64,000 nt of DNA from Helicoverpa zea. Lineage: Eukaryota > Arthropoda > Insecta > Lepidoptera > Noctuidae. The stretch's first letter is position 1. Every line of letters begins with the position of its first letter. The translations under genes and the position numbers were made by a program. Below are positions 1 through 13,012 of this stretch, in pieces. Location: contig NC_061469.1 in NCBI RefSeq assembly GCF_022581195.2, forward strand, positions 8,178,501 to 8,242,500, in the 5' to 3' direction. The notes beneath the pieces are model-generated. The model was not told where the DNA came from, did no database searches, and was given only the letters and a program-made list of their open reading frames with translations.

Positions 1-1182
1 GTCGCTAGACTTATTATGCTTAAAGGTAGGTTTATATGGTTAATTCTTTTGGTAGAATTTTTCGTAGGTAAATGTGGATAAATGAACAGCAGTAAGTACC
101 TCGGTAAATTCTCTAAACCAAATCAAAATCTATTAAATAAACTCATTTATTTTCTCTAAAATTAAATGCTATAGGGCAGAAAAAAACTTTCACTGATGCT
201 TGAGGGCGTATTTTTTTCTTTTGATTTACCTTTGAGTTCCTTCCGAAACGGAATAAGAACTGATTTTTAAGCTCATCAATTCTCAAGAAATATTTTGCGT
301 CATTGTAAGTTAACAAACTAAAATAATAACCTACATACCTATAACTGTAGGTACACGCAAAAGAATACTAAAGCATCACACCATTCAAAAGCAAAATACA
401 CAAGAAACACAACAGAACACATAAAGACGTCATGTGAACGCATCCGTCCAGTAAGTCACACTAATTTCAGAGTGCATTTAGCCGACGATTATTTCGGTAA
501 TCGGCGTAGCGATTCACTTAATTATACATCATTGTTTACGCCATTCATCTGAACGAACACCGTTTTAATGTAGTTTAATGCAGCTCCGAAATAACTCGAA
601 GGTGGTCTCCACATTACTTATAATAGACTACAGTATTTTGTTTTTAATTCCATTGCTTTTTCACTATTGTTCTTAAAAGGAGGTAAGTATTCTTTCTCTA
701 TGGTACGCAGCAATGTATTTAAAAATAGTGACCGTTCGTGATTGTTTTTTGAATTTGGAACCTTATGGGCGGAGCAACCGCGATATATGTTTTCCGAGAC
801 GCATAAAATTTTATGTTACTGAGCCTTAATTATAAGGTAAAAACTAGTGTACCTAATTATGAATGAAAGCAAAAAATTAAGCTTTAAAGTTAACTATTAT
901 TGCTCCTAATATCCGATTAGAAAACCATAAATGTGATATATTTATATAGGTACATAGGTTTTGAGTTTATTTAGTGGAACAATAGCCACTTTTGTAGGAC
1001 CATTACTAAAATATTTTCTGATGAAGTTAAAAATACATTAGGTACAAAATATTGAAAATTGATAGTGCATGTTTCCAGCAGTTTCCAGGAATTTTCCAAT
1101 GACGTTAATTGGGAATGCTATAAAATATTGCAATATAATTCAAACCAGTTTTTGTAGATAAATAATGTTATATTTTAATCTA
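1..1182. other. AT-rich noncoding sequence, nothing recognised
   Basis: No convincing coding segment or recognisable repeat was seen. Open frames are short and have AT-rich, low-information translations. It lies more than 20 kb upstream of the Runx coding start and could be intergenic or part of an unseen upstream transcript. Confidence 0.5.
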
Positions 1183-1345
1183 TCTATACATATAATAAAT
1201 CTGTAGAAAAGTAATTTTTGTACATTGAAGAAATTGACAAAAAAAATAGCCAGCATGTTAAAGGATAACTATCAGAACCCATTTCCATCATTTTTGTAAT
1301 TTTTGTCTGTTTGTCTGTTTGTCTGTTTATCTGTTTGTTTGTTCG
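1183..1345 (+). repeat. Interspersed repeat fragment with (TCTGTTTG)n microsatellite
   Basis: The segment opens with TCTATACATATAATAAATC and ends in a TCTG/TTTG microsatellite at about 1304-1343. This layout is common in lepidopteran interspersed repeats. The 5' motif and the internal microsatellite are seen directly; family assignment is from memory of similar repeats. The 3' boundary is unclear and may run on to about 1520. Confidence 0.5.
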
Positions 1346-3098
1346 GGATTCACGTAAAATCTACGAATTCAATGCAGACAATGCTTATATACAAAAATTC
1401 TACGTAACTTGGGGTATTACTTAGTTTTTGTTTCATCGAAATCGATTCACTCTATCAAAAGATATGATTAATTTTGTGAATTCAAGACGTAAAATATTAC
1501 GACACGCAATCTGTTTGTCAAAACTGTACATTTGAATGTTGTACTTATATTAATTGATCGGCCTATTATTAACCTTTACACAGAAAATCACACCTTCATA
1601 AGTAACTTCGGAAGAAAAAAAAAATGAAAATTTTGTTTAGCCAAGGTTAAAGTAGCTCCATCTGTGGTAATCTGTGTTAAATAAAATACATAAAATTTGC
1701 CAAAGGAGCGAGGTGGTAAATGACAATAAATTACCATACATTCTTTATAGAGGATTATTATTCCAACAGATGGAGTTGTGTATTTTCCGTAATTCACCAT
1801 ATTTTAACACGTAGTGTAATTTTTCGATAGACATTTCAATAGTGTTTGTCAGTTTGCCGTGCCACATCAAAATCCAATTATAATTATTACCTTGATGAAA
1901 GGAAAATTAATAGTTCTCAGCCAAATTTAAAACGGTGCCATCTAAATTATTTTTTGAACATTATGTCAAAAATGATGACTTTAGTATAACAATTAATTAT
2001 CATTTAAAGTTACAGATGGAGTTCATATCAGGATTTTTTCATAAACATAGTTTAGCTTATCTTCCACTAATGTGGTGGCCTTAAAACAAATTACTTTGAG
2101 TGAGTAGTATTAAGTAGACCTTAATTATTTTTTCTGATGCAAAATATGTAAACTTAATCCTAGAAGAAAGGAGGATCTGTCTCTCGCAAGCGCTGCTAAG
2201 CGTGAGGTAGGTAGGTAATGTAGGATTCTGTAGCTTTAAGAACAAGCCCAGATACAAAGTGCAGATAAGAAATGGGAGCTTTCTCGATTTAATACCATAC
2301 ACACGTAAAATGCTTTATGCGTCTGAAAACGTACAAATTGCGCGTCGCATACCAGAGACATGCTTACTTTCAACTTCTGATCGCAAATACACTGGTCACG
2401 ATTACAAACAGTCTCAGTAAGACCCGAGCCAAGTCTAAAAAAACACCTTTTATATAAAACTACGTTTGATGTCATTCAATCACAAAGACAGAATTGTTTT
2501 CTGTTGCAAATCCTATCCACCTATATCCTATCCTAATCCAGCATGCATTGCAGGTGTGCATTGCACAAAAACCAATGGTATCCTATTCGAGAAGTCAAAA
2601 GAGTCAACCGGCCAACGTCAGCTTCTGCGCTAAGCAAGTGTTCCTAATAGTACCATCAGAATTACATTCATCGTTGAATGAGGTGAATAAATTTTCAGAA
2701 ACCACAATAACAGTAGGAGCCAAAGCATATGATCGCTTCATAGAGCTCTGATTGGCCCCAGGTGACCAAGTCAGGTCTGATTTGTTCGTTCATCAGATCT
2801 TTGAAAGTGTTTCGGTGGATACTTACTGTCGTCCTGTGTGACACAAAATATGGTATATAAACGTCCTCCGCAAGAGCGAAATTTTCCCGGTGTGCGGTAG
2901 GGACGCACAGTATATAACACTTATGTTTCTTTCGATTTGCTGGCTCCACCAAGAAATGACAAATTGCAAGCGTACATTTTGAAAATCTTGGCAAAACTGC
3001 AGGTTTCAAGTACGAACACATGAAGTGGACTCTCACAGATACGTACCTACATTTTGCCTATTCGTGAACTAATGCAAACATTTCGGTGGAGTCCCGGC
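1346..3098. other. Noncoding stretch, no gene recognised
   Basis: Only short open frames on both strands, with no recognisable domain, typical exon composition or paired splice sites. The frames at 2494-2751 (+) and 2695-3036 (-) overlap each other and look like chance. Confidence 0.45.
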
Positions 3099-3101
3099 TT
3101 A

Positions 3102-3467
3102 GGCCTCCCCCACATTAGGCGTGCGCGATCCTCGGGCGTGTGAGTAGCGCGGGCGCCGCGCGTGCGTCGCGAGCGCGCTGCGTGAGCGTCGCGTTTTGCT
3201 GCCCTGCGGCATTTACCTACAGCGCGCTCGCGGCGCGCACGCGCCGCTCTCCTTGACGTTTAACTGCTAAGGCGTTTAGCGGGCGGCGGGGATAGCGGGC
3301 GAAGGGGTAAGAACGCAACTCGAGCGCCGCGTGCTCGCTGCGAGCGCGTCGCTTGGACTCTTCACACATGCCGCAGGGCAGCAAAACGCGACGTTCATGC
3401 AGCGTGCTCGCGACGCCCGCGCTACTCACACGCCCGAGGATCGCGCACGCCTAATGTGGGGTCAGCC
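3102..3467. mobile_element. Palindromic MITE, PIF/Harbinger type, with TTA target-site duplication
   Basis: The two ends of this 366-bp segment are long inverted copies of each other. The left arm, about 3102-3212, runs from GGCCTCCCCCACATTAGGCG through a GC-rich body to CTGCCCTGCGGC. The right arm, about 3362-3467, is its reverse complement and ends CGCCTAATGTGGGGTCAGCC. TTA flanks the element on both sides (3099-3101 and 3468-3470). A 3-bp TWA duplication with GG...CC termini is the signature of PIF/Harbinger non-autonomous elements. The element is far richer in G+C than its surroundings. It has no coding capacity; the 70-aa minus-strand open frame inside it follows from its composition. 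Confidence 0.8.
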
Positions 3468-3470
3468 TTA

Positions 3471-3571
3471 CCATAGTGAGTAAGTGCACAAAAAATCCCC
3501 GTCATACAAGTGTTTCTCCCCAGTAGTGAAACTATCCTACCCTATGCGCCTGCTGATGATGATGACTCATT
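3471..3571. other. Short noncoding spacer between MITE and SINE fragment
   Basis: No feature seen. Confidence 0.4.
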
Positions 3572-3745
3572 TTATCATCCATCCAGCTATTCCCCAACTA
3601 TGTTGGTGTTGCCTTCCAGTCACCGAATCTGTTTGAGTACCAATATTTTGCTTGGAGCGACTACCTATCTACCTATCTTCAATCCAGTCTCACTACACAA
3701 GACGATATCCATGGTGAAACTGACAGACTTTCTGGCTTCTGATTA
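3572..3745 (-). repeat. Degenerate SINE body fragment
   Basis: It matches, with many differences, the body of the complete SINE at 46724-47108. Shared landmarks are CCCAACTATGTTGGTGT, then CTTCCAGTC, then GAGTACCA, then GGCTTCTGA. The tRNA-derived head is missing. Orientation is the same as the complete copy (head towards higher coordinates, so minus strand). It is an old, decayed copy. Confidence 0.55.
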
Positions 3746-4034
3746 GTCGCAGCAGCTGCAGAAAATGTACAAATGACAGCTTTGTCAGACTCAAAGCATA
3801 TAGACATAGATTATAACTGTTTCCTGAAAATTACTTACGCACACAATTTTCCAAATTGGCTGACTAGATCCAGAGATATTCACAACGTCACAAACTTTAC
3901 TTCTTTTGTTTAGATAAATGGTCACATCCACAACACATTGATCAATGAATCTATGCGACTGCTAAGTGCTAATCCTAATTATACTGTCACGTGAAAGAAT
4001 GCACCTACGGGATAAGTAGTATTTTGACTATTCT
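3746..4034. other. Noncoding sequence, nothing recognised
   Basis: No coding or repeat signature was identified. Confidence 0.4.
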
Positions 4035-4074
4035 ATATTGCCCACGCAGACGAAGTTGCGGGCAACAGCTAGTA
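4035..4074 (+). repeat. 3' end of a Helitron-like repeat
   Basis: The sequence around GACGAAGTTGCGGGCAACAG ends in CTAGT. This is the reverse complement of the start of the minus-strand copy at 13013-13271 (CTAGCTTTTGCCCGCAACTTCG). Helitron-like elements end in CTRR after a short GC-rich hairpin. Only the terminal ~40 bp is recognisable. Confidence 0.55.
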
Positions 4075-7000
4075 TTATATAAAATCTACAACAAGCTTTT
4101 TAGATTTGAAATACCTAATTAATAAATTCATTACCTTTTCATTAAAACATATTGATCTATTTTTACTCCAAATACTAGCTTCACTACAAGTCCACTTCAA
4201 ATCGAATCTCAAGTGAATGCACTTGTTCACCTACATTCAACCGCGGCCCTTTGTAAACTTTCTCGACACTTACACGATATCTTAACTACGTCCCGAACAT
4301 CGACACATTACTATTACATCACTTTATCACAACTTGACAAGTTCTTCAGAATTCGAAAAAAGTCCGACAGTCGGCCAGTCAACCCCCCACTGCTAAGGTC
4401 TTGCGGTCGCAAAATGTCTCAATCTAGGAGCATCAGCAGCCATTAGAGAAAAAAACTCACTTATAAATAGTTTGCTTTGGTATCGCCGTTCTAGTTAACG
4501 TCCCTGCTGTGTCAGTAGATTTATTTGCACCTTTTTGGGTTGAAATGTCAATTAGGTGTTGCGAGAAAGTAGGGTAGTTAAAACGAAAATGATAAGACTG
4601 TGGTCTGATTTATTTCGTCAGAGTTTCGTCAAATTCGAATATTGTTTTGTCGGAAATAAAGGTGATGTTTGCCGTTACTAGTTTTACCCGTTACAACTTT
4701 TTTCAAGTTGCAAATAAAAAAGAGCAATGAAAGTATTCGCTCATTGTTTAAAAAACGTATTTATTTATATTTGCAGTTTATAGTCGTCCCTCAAATGAAA
4801 CGGTTATGGCATTTACAAAAAATACAATTTGCTAAAATCAAACAATGAAGTTTTTCGCAAAAATTGCGATTTCTACTTTTTTCACTCAACCCTGACAATT
4901 ATGAAGGGGTGGTAAGAAAGAAAGTCAACGGCAATAAAAGTAAACCTTTCGGCGGCAAACGCGCCGCCACCGAAGGGTTACTATTTATTTCTATTAGCCG
5001 ACGGTTTAGGGTACGACACATTCGGGCAAGGCGCTCGTAAAATCAGAAAGCCATCTGAAAGCGGCCGGGTGACTTGGTCTGTTGGACGTTCCACTCCGTT
5101 GCAGTCATAAACGACAAAAAACTCGCAACTCAACATTGAAAGCGCTCATAAAGTAATTTGCACAAATTTGCAAAAGGGTGAAAATTCTGCAATAGAGTTA
5201 AACTTTTATTACAAACAGCCGTTATGTATAGAATACGCGATAAAAAACTGCGACACCGTTAGACTTTTAGTTTAGTAACTCGTTTACGTCGTTCGTTTCT
5301 GTGTAATTCCACGCCTTTGTTGGAAGTTTGGCTCGATCGTGATAGAGTTTGAAAACGGCTTATGTATCTGCGAATAATGAGGGTACATTCGCGGGTTAAT
5401 CCGGCATAATTAGGGGTAGGTACGGTCCTGAAAAAGAAATAAACCGTTTTATAACTTGGACTTCTTTAACCCTACGTAAGCCGGCAGTAAAACTCATAGG
5501 AAGATGGGATCGGCGATATGAGGCGGAAATAAATCGCCATTTAAAATCAATTTGTGTAAAGGGCGTATAGTGAGTAGTTGGGCTTTGGGGTCAGCGCGGG
5601 CCGGGCGGTCACGCGCGACTCGCACACACAATCCCGCACTCGCGCCGATATTGTAACACAATACCATCTCAGATAATAGGCGCTGATAACCGATACAACG
5701 CCGACATTTTATTGCTAATTTGATTTAGATTTTTTTCTTTACAATTGCGCTTGGGTTATAAAATTGCACATTTACCAGCCAATTCATGATGACCCCTATT
5801 CAAGCATGCTGGTAGGACAGATACTTTATTTTTATTGTTGATCAAATACTACCTCATATGCCATTTACATAGTAAAAAGAAAGATTTAACATAAAACCCG
5901 CGTTACATCCACGGAACTGCACCGCATCAAAGGTTGGAGGTAAACAGGCGAGCGCGGCGTCTCGTATATTGTCGCGCGATATCGCCTAGGTTAACTTAAA
6001 GGGGTTACAGGGCTTACGAAGTGGCGTCGCCCCGCGTATTGGGGCTTACAGTGATTTACTCGTTATGCCCGCGCCTTTTTTTCTGTTTATTCGACGGATC
6101 AGGGGTTACCCTTTATTGGGTAAAGTCGGAAAACTGATATTCCTACGTAAACTTAGACGCGACTTTATTGCCGGAGATTTGTATCGGATTTGCTTTTTGT
6201 CGGTGTTTGTCTTTTGTTTCTTAATGTGCGCTGATATTGTTTGTTATGTCAATCTGGAACAATCGGTCTATATTGATTTTGAGTATCTACGAGTATACTC
6301 GTATTCTAAAAGCGTTAATTTTAGAACATACATTTTATTTATTTTTTAAACCGCTTACCATTTACTTTGCACTTAATTAAGTAGATTTTTCATGATCATA
6401 TCACTTTTATTAGATGGCGTAGTGTTCGTTTCATCAAGTTTTCATTCGTACATAGTTCTGAATACTGAACCTGTGAAACTCTAACCACAGCTGACAGACT
6501 CGCAGATTTAAAAACTGTTCATGAAGTAACAACTTCGTGCAAAACTGACGAGTGACCAACCGACTAGTTAACTGAAATCACAGATTAAATTATTTTCTTG
6601 CACTCTTTTTATTTTCAGTAAATATTATAAGTAAGATCCTTTTTCTAACATTTTTCTATGTTAAACGATATTTCGTGGTAGCTACCGATAGCCTCACGCA
6701 GTGTTATATTTCTAGCCATTACAAAGGGGTCTAAAAGAAAACTATGCCAATATTTCGCCCAACACATGAAACCTACAATTACGCACTCAACACTTAAGAA
6801 CTTTATATAAAACCGTCAACCATTAATCACCCTCCACAGCAAACGTCTAACAACAGCTAAAACACGTCATTAATCATAGAATACACCTTAAATTGCCCAT
6901 AAATGGCCACAATCTTTATTTACATTTGCCGGAGTACCGTGAAATCTATAGAAAAACTTCACAAATATGTTCGCACGATTTAGAAGGCTATTCAAGGAGT

Positions 7001-10000
7001 CACAATGATATTCGTACACACGTAACGACTGCTTCATGACATAAATCAAAGTTGAACAAGATATTAACGAAAAGGGACTGAGGATGCTACAGGTAGGGAA
7101 CAGAAGTATAAGTTAACAATATACACTACATAGTGTTATGAGATTAAAGACTTTGTTCTTTTGGTTAGTTGAATGCGCTAATCTGAGGACCTGTCCGAAT
7201 TAAAGAGATACCTATATTCTTTATGAGATAGTCCATAGGCTTAGATTTATGAACCCATGAAGGGTAGAGGCTACTTTTGCGGTTCAGGGGCAAAAGTGCG
7301 TGTGGAAAGTGGGTAAGTAATATTTTAAAGCAGCTTACATACTACGGAAACTACCCACCTAAGTCTGGAACCGTTGCAGATACTGATTCTATTTAATCAA
7401 AAGACTTGGAAAAAAATATTTCGTCGAGTATACGTTTTACCCATATGGGGACTATATCAGTTTCGATACACAAAATCTCTTCATGTTTTTCTTCTATAAA
7501 TATCTAATAGTTTACAGTGTCGCTGATACTTCTGTCAATTCCCTATTTAGTATGAAGGTGACAAAAACTATTGTAGGCGGTTTGAATAGGGTTGGCCACT
7601 GACTCTGCGGTCGTCCGGCCTTTCGGTCCACTCTACTGACATTCTATTCAGCACCAAATGTGTGGATTACCGTGGGTATCTATCTATACGAGCTAATCAA
7701 TGGATGTAGGTATGGGAAAATTGAACCAGTCTGTTTGATGCACTTTTTGTACGTAAATTAAAATTTTTTTAGTACTTGATTTATGTAAAAAAAAAACATT
7801 AACTTTTTGGTTGGAATTTGGAGTCTTTAAATCTAGGAACCAAAATGTATGTTTCTTAGGCACTGTAGTAGGAAATCAAACACAAAAAATTATGTTATTT
7901 GAAGCCTAAACGAGTAAACCAGGCTAGTCTAATAGCATAAGCAATCAAATTCAAAACCCCAAACCTGAACCTGAAAGTACTGAACTACTTCCAAAAACTT
8001 TGAGAAGTTGAAAAACTATTTAGGTATCCAGTAGGTAGCCGCGAAGTTATATTCATGACATGCTGCTACTGTCTTTTCTACATAGAGTATTCATATAAAA
8101 GGAGTATGGTAACAATCATCAGATTCAATAAAGTTTATTTTTGACTGGATCAATTAATAACCCATGTAAACCAATAAACGCAGCCAACTACTATAACTAC
8201 GTTACAATAGTGCTTGTCAAGTCAAACGCCAGAACTTCATAAACTCTAGGACAGAAACCAAAAAAAAGAAACTGTCAAAAAATCAACCCTAAAAAGCGGA
8301 GCGCGCTTCAAAAGTTTTGGGCCACTAGTCCGGCAGCGCCATCTATCGGGCACAGTACGCCCTCATCAACTTCAAGAGCGTCACCCATCATCCTTGTTTG
8401 CCCACATCGGAAACCCTGCGGCGTCACTCTTTTAACAAATCAATCACAATACCGCTCTAACGCAAAAAAGCTTTTTTCAAAAAAGGCGACATGCCTCCTA
8501 TAATACCTAGTATAAGTGGATTATACCTTCAACACATTTCACGTCACATTTAACCCGTATTGTCTATGGATACGCTGCGTAGGAGTTTGAATAAAAACTT
8601 TTTATCCGTAACTTTTTAGAAGTGAGATAAAAATTTGGACATCTGTCTTGCTTTGTGGAAGCCGTTTGGCCAGGATCTTTATCAGAAAGCTTTAAAAAGA
8701 GCAAAGCTTTATATTGCTGTTTTTTATTGAGATACATATGTCGTAGGGTGCAATGTTTTGCTCTGCTAATCGTCTTATGTTAGGCTAGGGCTAAGAGAAT
8801 TAAAGTTATTTGAAGGAAAGTATCCGACAAAACATAATTTTGTATAGGGTGACGTTTTTCTAAGCAGTTAATAGACTTGTGACTTTTTGTATCAATAACT
8901 CGCAGATGTAGACTATTTGCGGGACAGTATTTAAAATATGTATCTGGAAAAATGGTTTGTGATGAATTTTGCGATGTTTTAAACTACAATAAACATAAAA
9001 TTAATTTAAAGTGTACCTAGACAATGTTCAAGAATATTTTCTTAGTCACTCTTGATATATTTTTTTCCTGTGAGCATTGATTTTATTTATTGTTCCAAAA
9101 TAAAAGTATTTTTATATACTATGCTACTGGAAATCCTTTTTCTTTTTTGTTCCTGAAAATCCACAACCTGCGAGTGCTATCGAAGAAGTTATTATTTTGA
9201 TTTGTGGGGAACAAATAGTTCATTCGCTAGTTTTATTTATCAAAAGTCATCGAAATATCATTGCCAGGAAGAGGTCGATTTTGCCGGTGACTTCGTCCGA
9301 TTGGACTTACGAAATTATACTAGATATAGAAAATTTTGATGGTTGGTTAGAATGTCTATATAGACATGCGCACGCATCAAAATATTATTTCAGAAAAAAA
9401 TCGGTACAACTCAATCGAAGGCCCACATTGTGACTGCTACCATTCCAATACAAAGCAACTGTACCGCTTCATTCAACATCCAGCAGATAAATATATCAGC
9501 CACTATTATCTGCTGTCACTTTACTTTCGTCCCGAAGGCGTATCGCTATAAACACGTGCAAAACAATCCCAGTTTTCGCGGTGATCAGCTATAAATCACT
9601 TATTATTATAAAAGGGCTTGTTCGAGTGGCTGCATTGTCGCTTTATGGATGTTATGCCATTCATTACAGGCCATTAAACGCATTATAATACGCTCACCAA
9701 TGTACCCTGAGCTCCCTCGCTCTTCCCAGCGTTCGCGCTTTTGAGGAAATGAGCTCGTTGTAATAGAAATCGAAAGGTCTTGCTATAATGGTGGTGTGAT
9801 ACCTCAGAAAGCTTTGTTTGGGCGCGATGCGACAAGCCATTCATGTAGTGATAATAAATGGCGAGTGATGATAGAATGGCGGACAATGACTGCGTGATGA
9901 TAAACCGAATCTTAGACGCAAGATTCCTGGTGAGAAACTGTCTCAAAATATTTTGGTGAATGGCCTGATCTTTGCTTGCACGCCTGAATGTTTATTTTTT

Positions 10001-10990
10001 CAAAAAAAGTAAATATCATGTAATTAAAAACACAGCAAGATACTTACAAACATTGGTACCTACTTTAATTTTTGAAAGGAGAAATAAATAGATCGTCTTA
10101 AATTCATAGATTAGATTAGACAAGTCCTGAATTTTATACTTGCATCTTTGGTGATGCGTAGATTGCGTAACTACAGTTAACTTTTTCTGAAACCTGAAAA
10201 CATTCATTAGATAGATTATTATGAACGTAAGTTCATCATTGTTGAAAATAGCTGTGATTTTCATCTTAAATCCAATTCTTTACCATACTTACGAACCACC
10301 AACTTTTAGCGTCAGTAGGTATGTTAACAGAGTCATCTAGGTACTCTAGGCTCTCTCTATAGCTATGTATTGTATACTTTTAGGTTAAAACATACCAAAG
10401 AGATTATAAACCCAATCCACCGAATAAAAATCGTAAAATCTACAAAAAAACACAGTTTTACAACATCTGCCTTTCAGTCAAAGATTAATAGTTCACACAA
10501 CAAACCATTTCATTCATTTTAGCATTAGAGAACAAATTTTTATAAATTTTATCGTCTGGAAATAACGATTTGCAGTTTTGGTGAAGAAGACTGAAGAAAG
10601 ATCTTGGTATTGTGTCGGCAGAGGGCGTGACAGAGCCGCCTCGAGAAAAACACGTCTTTTCAAATGTTATGAGACTCACTATCCAAATATTTACTTACAC
10701 AGAATCCTATTATGTATTAATGGTTATTTCTTTGAAGCCGTGTTATAAGGTAGAATGTAGGCGGGGTTGGGTTGATATTTTTATTTTCATTGCACAGGTG
10801 TGCGTTAAAAAAGATCAACGAAATAAATGGTGTAAAAAATGTGTTGCGATTATGTTGTGTGATGTTGTATTGGTCTACTGTACAATGTGATGATTTGTAA
10901 GCTCACACGTACTAAGACCAGTTGGGATTTTTTAAAGGCTATAATTAAGATAAACACAAACTTACTTTTTTTTTAAACGAAGTTAGTAAT
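4075..10990. other. Long noncoding upstream stretch; no gene recognised
   Basis: About 6.9 kb without a supported gene. The 94-aa frame at 6065-6349 has no recognisable domain. Less AT-rich patches occur at about 4900-5110, 5580-5660, 5880-6060 and 8290-8420, and could be regulatory or old repeat sequence. The sequence alone does not decide between these. Confidence 0.45.
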
Positions 10991-10992
10991 TG

Positions 10993-11027
10993 AACAGATG
11001 AAGCCATAATTTATGGCTTCATCTGTT
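10993..11027. repeat. Near-perfect 35-bp palindrome (17-bp arms, 1-nt centre)
   Basis: The arm AACAGATGAAGCCATAA (10993-11009) is followed after a single T by its exact reverse complement (11011-11027). Such a tight palindrome could extrude as a cruciform or mark a collapsed foldback element. No function is assigned. Confidence 0.75.
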
Positions 11028-12089
11028 TTATGGCCCATAAAAAATATATTTAGCTAATTATATGCTATGGTTAAGATTAAAAATAATAATTACAAATAGG
11101 TCCCTTTTCAGTGTTCAGCTAGAACTAGACATAAAGTATTGTATTTCCCAGTCATTTTAAACCGCCTCACAGTTTTCCTAAGACCAATCGATAAAAAAGT
11201 GTTTTTACCTGCATTTCCAAAGTATTTAATATTGTATTTACTAATATTAATAGATACCTAAGATTACCTACTGCGTATTTATTACAACCAACTTTGATAT
11301 AGGTACTTTTTCCAAACTAACACAGGCGTACAGTGGTGTTAAAGTTTACGAGTTTTCTCTTTTCAATTAGTACCTATTTTCAAAAAAAAACAATAATATC
11401 AGTCGATGAGGAGAAAAAAACCATCATAACTAATTAAAACCACTCGCGTTATGAAATAGACAATATTAAAATTATTAATATATAAGTATTTTCCGCTTTG
11501 ACTATACTTCTTTTAAAAGTAAACAAGATTATTAACATTATTTAAGAATAGCATCACAACGAAAGTATTTGAAGATTTTTGAAGCCAGAGGTAGGCAGCT
11601 CAAAAGTTTTCCTTCGAAGCGGTTTATAGCCAGCTTTATAGTTTGCAGCGCTACCTGTCGGTCAACGTTAGAAGCATTTAAGTGCTGCCATCTGCCGACT
11701 CCGCTGCGGACTTTTTGAAGTACGTTTCACTTTTAGCTTGTCAGACTACTAAGAATTGCTATAGTGTACCAACAGATGGCACTTTCAACAAATAAATAAA
11801 ATAATTTTATCTTTGAAGGGCTAATAGAGGGCGCACTATACGTCTTTTTTTTCGAGTTCCCTTCTTGTTCCATTCACAAAACTGCTTGAACTATGTTATA
11901 TGCAAAATATTTGCTATTCGACGGTCTCGGAAGCTTAATATATCAGAATATGCATAGTACAGGTAACAATCAAGAGATGAGCGGAAAGTTCAAAGAAGTT
12001 CTATAAAAAGTGTAAATGATATCTATATCAATATCTTTTTGCTTTTTTGTACGCTAAAAATTTCTGAATTCCTGAATCGCTTTCAAAAA
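11028..12089. other. Noncoding sequence, nothing recognised
   Basis: AT-rich; the less AT-rich patch at about 11580-11720 may be an unidentified repeat. No gene was supported. Confidence 0.4.
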
Positions 12090-12180
12090 TTCTTTGGAAA
12101 ATACCCGAGTAACACAGGCTACAGCAGTACCAACAGAAGTTCCCCCGGGCCGCTGGTGAAACCGCGGGGAAACAGTGAGT
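12090..12180 (+). repeat. Helitron-like repeat fragment
   Basis: It contains the landmark run CCGAGTAACACAGGCTA, then CCCGGGCCGCTGGTGAAACCGCGGG. This parallels the 3' half of the copy at 12695-12890 (ACGAGTAACATAGGCTATAT, then GGGTGAAACCGCGGG). It is truncated at both ends. Confidence 0.5.
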
Positions 12181-12694
12181 TGTGTATGTGTATGTAGAGC
12201 CTTTAGAGATAACATTACATAACACATACCGCTTAATCCCATTCGTCTAGCCCATTACTTCAAAACGATCCAACCCAAAACAATTCACAACCAAAAATCC
12301 TACTACCCTAACAAAAAACATCCCCTAGTCAACTTAAACATAAGCACATTACAGACATAATATTTCATAAATCGGTTCATTGCAGCATCACGTTGCATTC
12401 TTTTACGTCAATGAGATTAGTGCTCCCGTCCACGGTCCATGGCGAGTTCATTATCAACTTAAACCGATTAACTGGCCAGTGGGCGGTGCAAGACGGCTCC
12501 CTAATGACAGGGGACGAATGCCCGCCATTTTTGCGTAAGGACTGAAGGGCGATTGTATTTTGTTTTTGGGGAATTGTTGTTTGGAGTTCTTTGTTTTTGA
12601 GAGTCCTTGTATAAGGGGACAGCTTGCGTACTTCCAGATACAAACTAGCATGAACATATTTTTTATCTTGTTTTCTAGCATTTTTAGGTTCTTA
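12181..12694. other. Noncoding spacer; nothing recognised
   Basis: Two overlapping minus-strand frames (12377-12643 and 12454-12681) occupy this stretch, but neither has a recognisable domain or usable exon boundaries. Confidence 0.4.
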
Positions 12695-12890
12695 TCTGTA
12701 CTAATATTGTAAAGAAGAAAACTTTGTTTGTTTGTTTGGTTGTAATGAATAGGCTCAAAAACTACTGGACAGTTTTTAAAAATTCTTTCACCATTTGAAA
12801 GCTACATTATCCACGAGTAACATAGGCTATATTTTATCCTGGTACGGGCAGTAGTTACCACGGGACGCGGGTGAAACCGCGGGAAAACGG
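12695..12890 (+). mobile_element. Helitron-like non-autonomous element (plus orientation)
   Basis: It begins TCTGTACTAATATTGTAAAG and has a TTTG microsatellite, the CTCAAAAACTACTGGAC motif and a GC-rich end GGGTGAAACCGCGGG. The same order of landmarks is seen at 51372-51573, where the 3' end CTAGT is present. In this copy the CTAGT end is lost. Assignment to Helitron-like elements rests on the TC start, the CTAGT end of sister copies and the lack of terminal inverted repeats. Confidence 0.6.
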
Positions 12891-12910
12891 CTATTTTTAA
12901 ATACTTATAT

Positions 12911-13012
12911 AGAGCTACTAGACGGTTTCACCCGCGTTTGCCCGTACCGTGATAAAATAAAGCTTATGTTATTCGGGAAGAGTGCAGCTTTCATCAGTCA
13001 AATATTTTTTCA
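12911..13012 (-). repeat. Inverted Helitron-like fragment
   Basis: CTACTAGACGGTTTCACCCG followed by CCCGTACCGTGATAAAATAAA is the reverse complement of the 3' half of the neighbouring plus-strand copy. The two therefore lie tail to tail. Confidence 0.5.
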
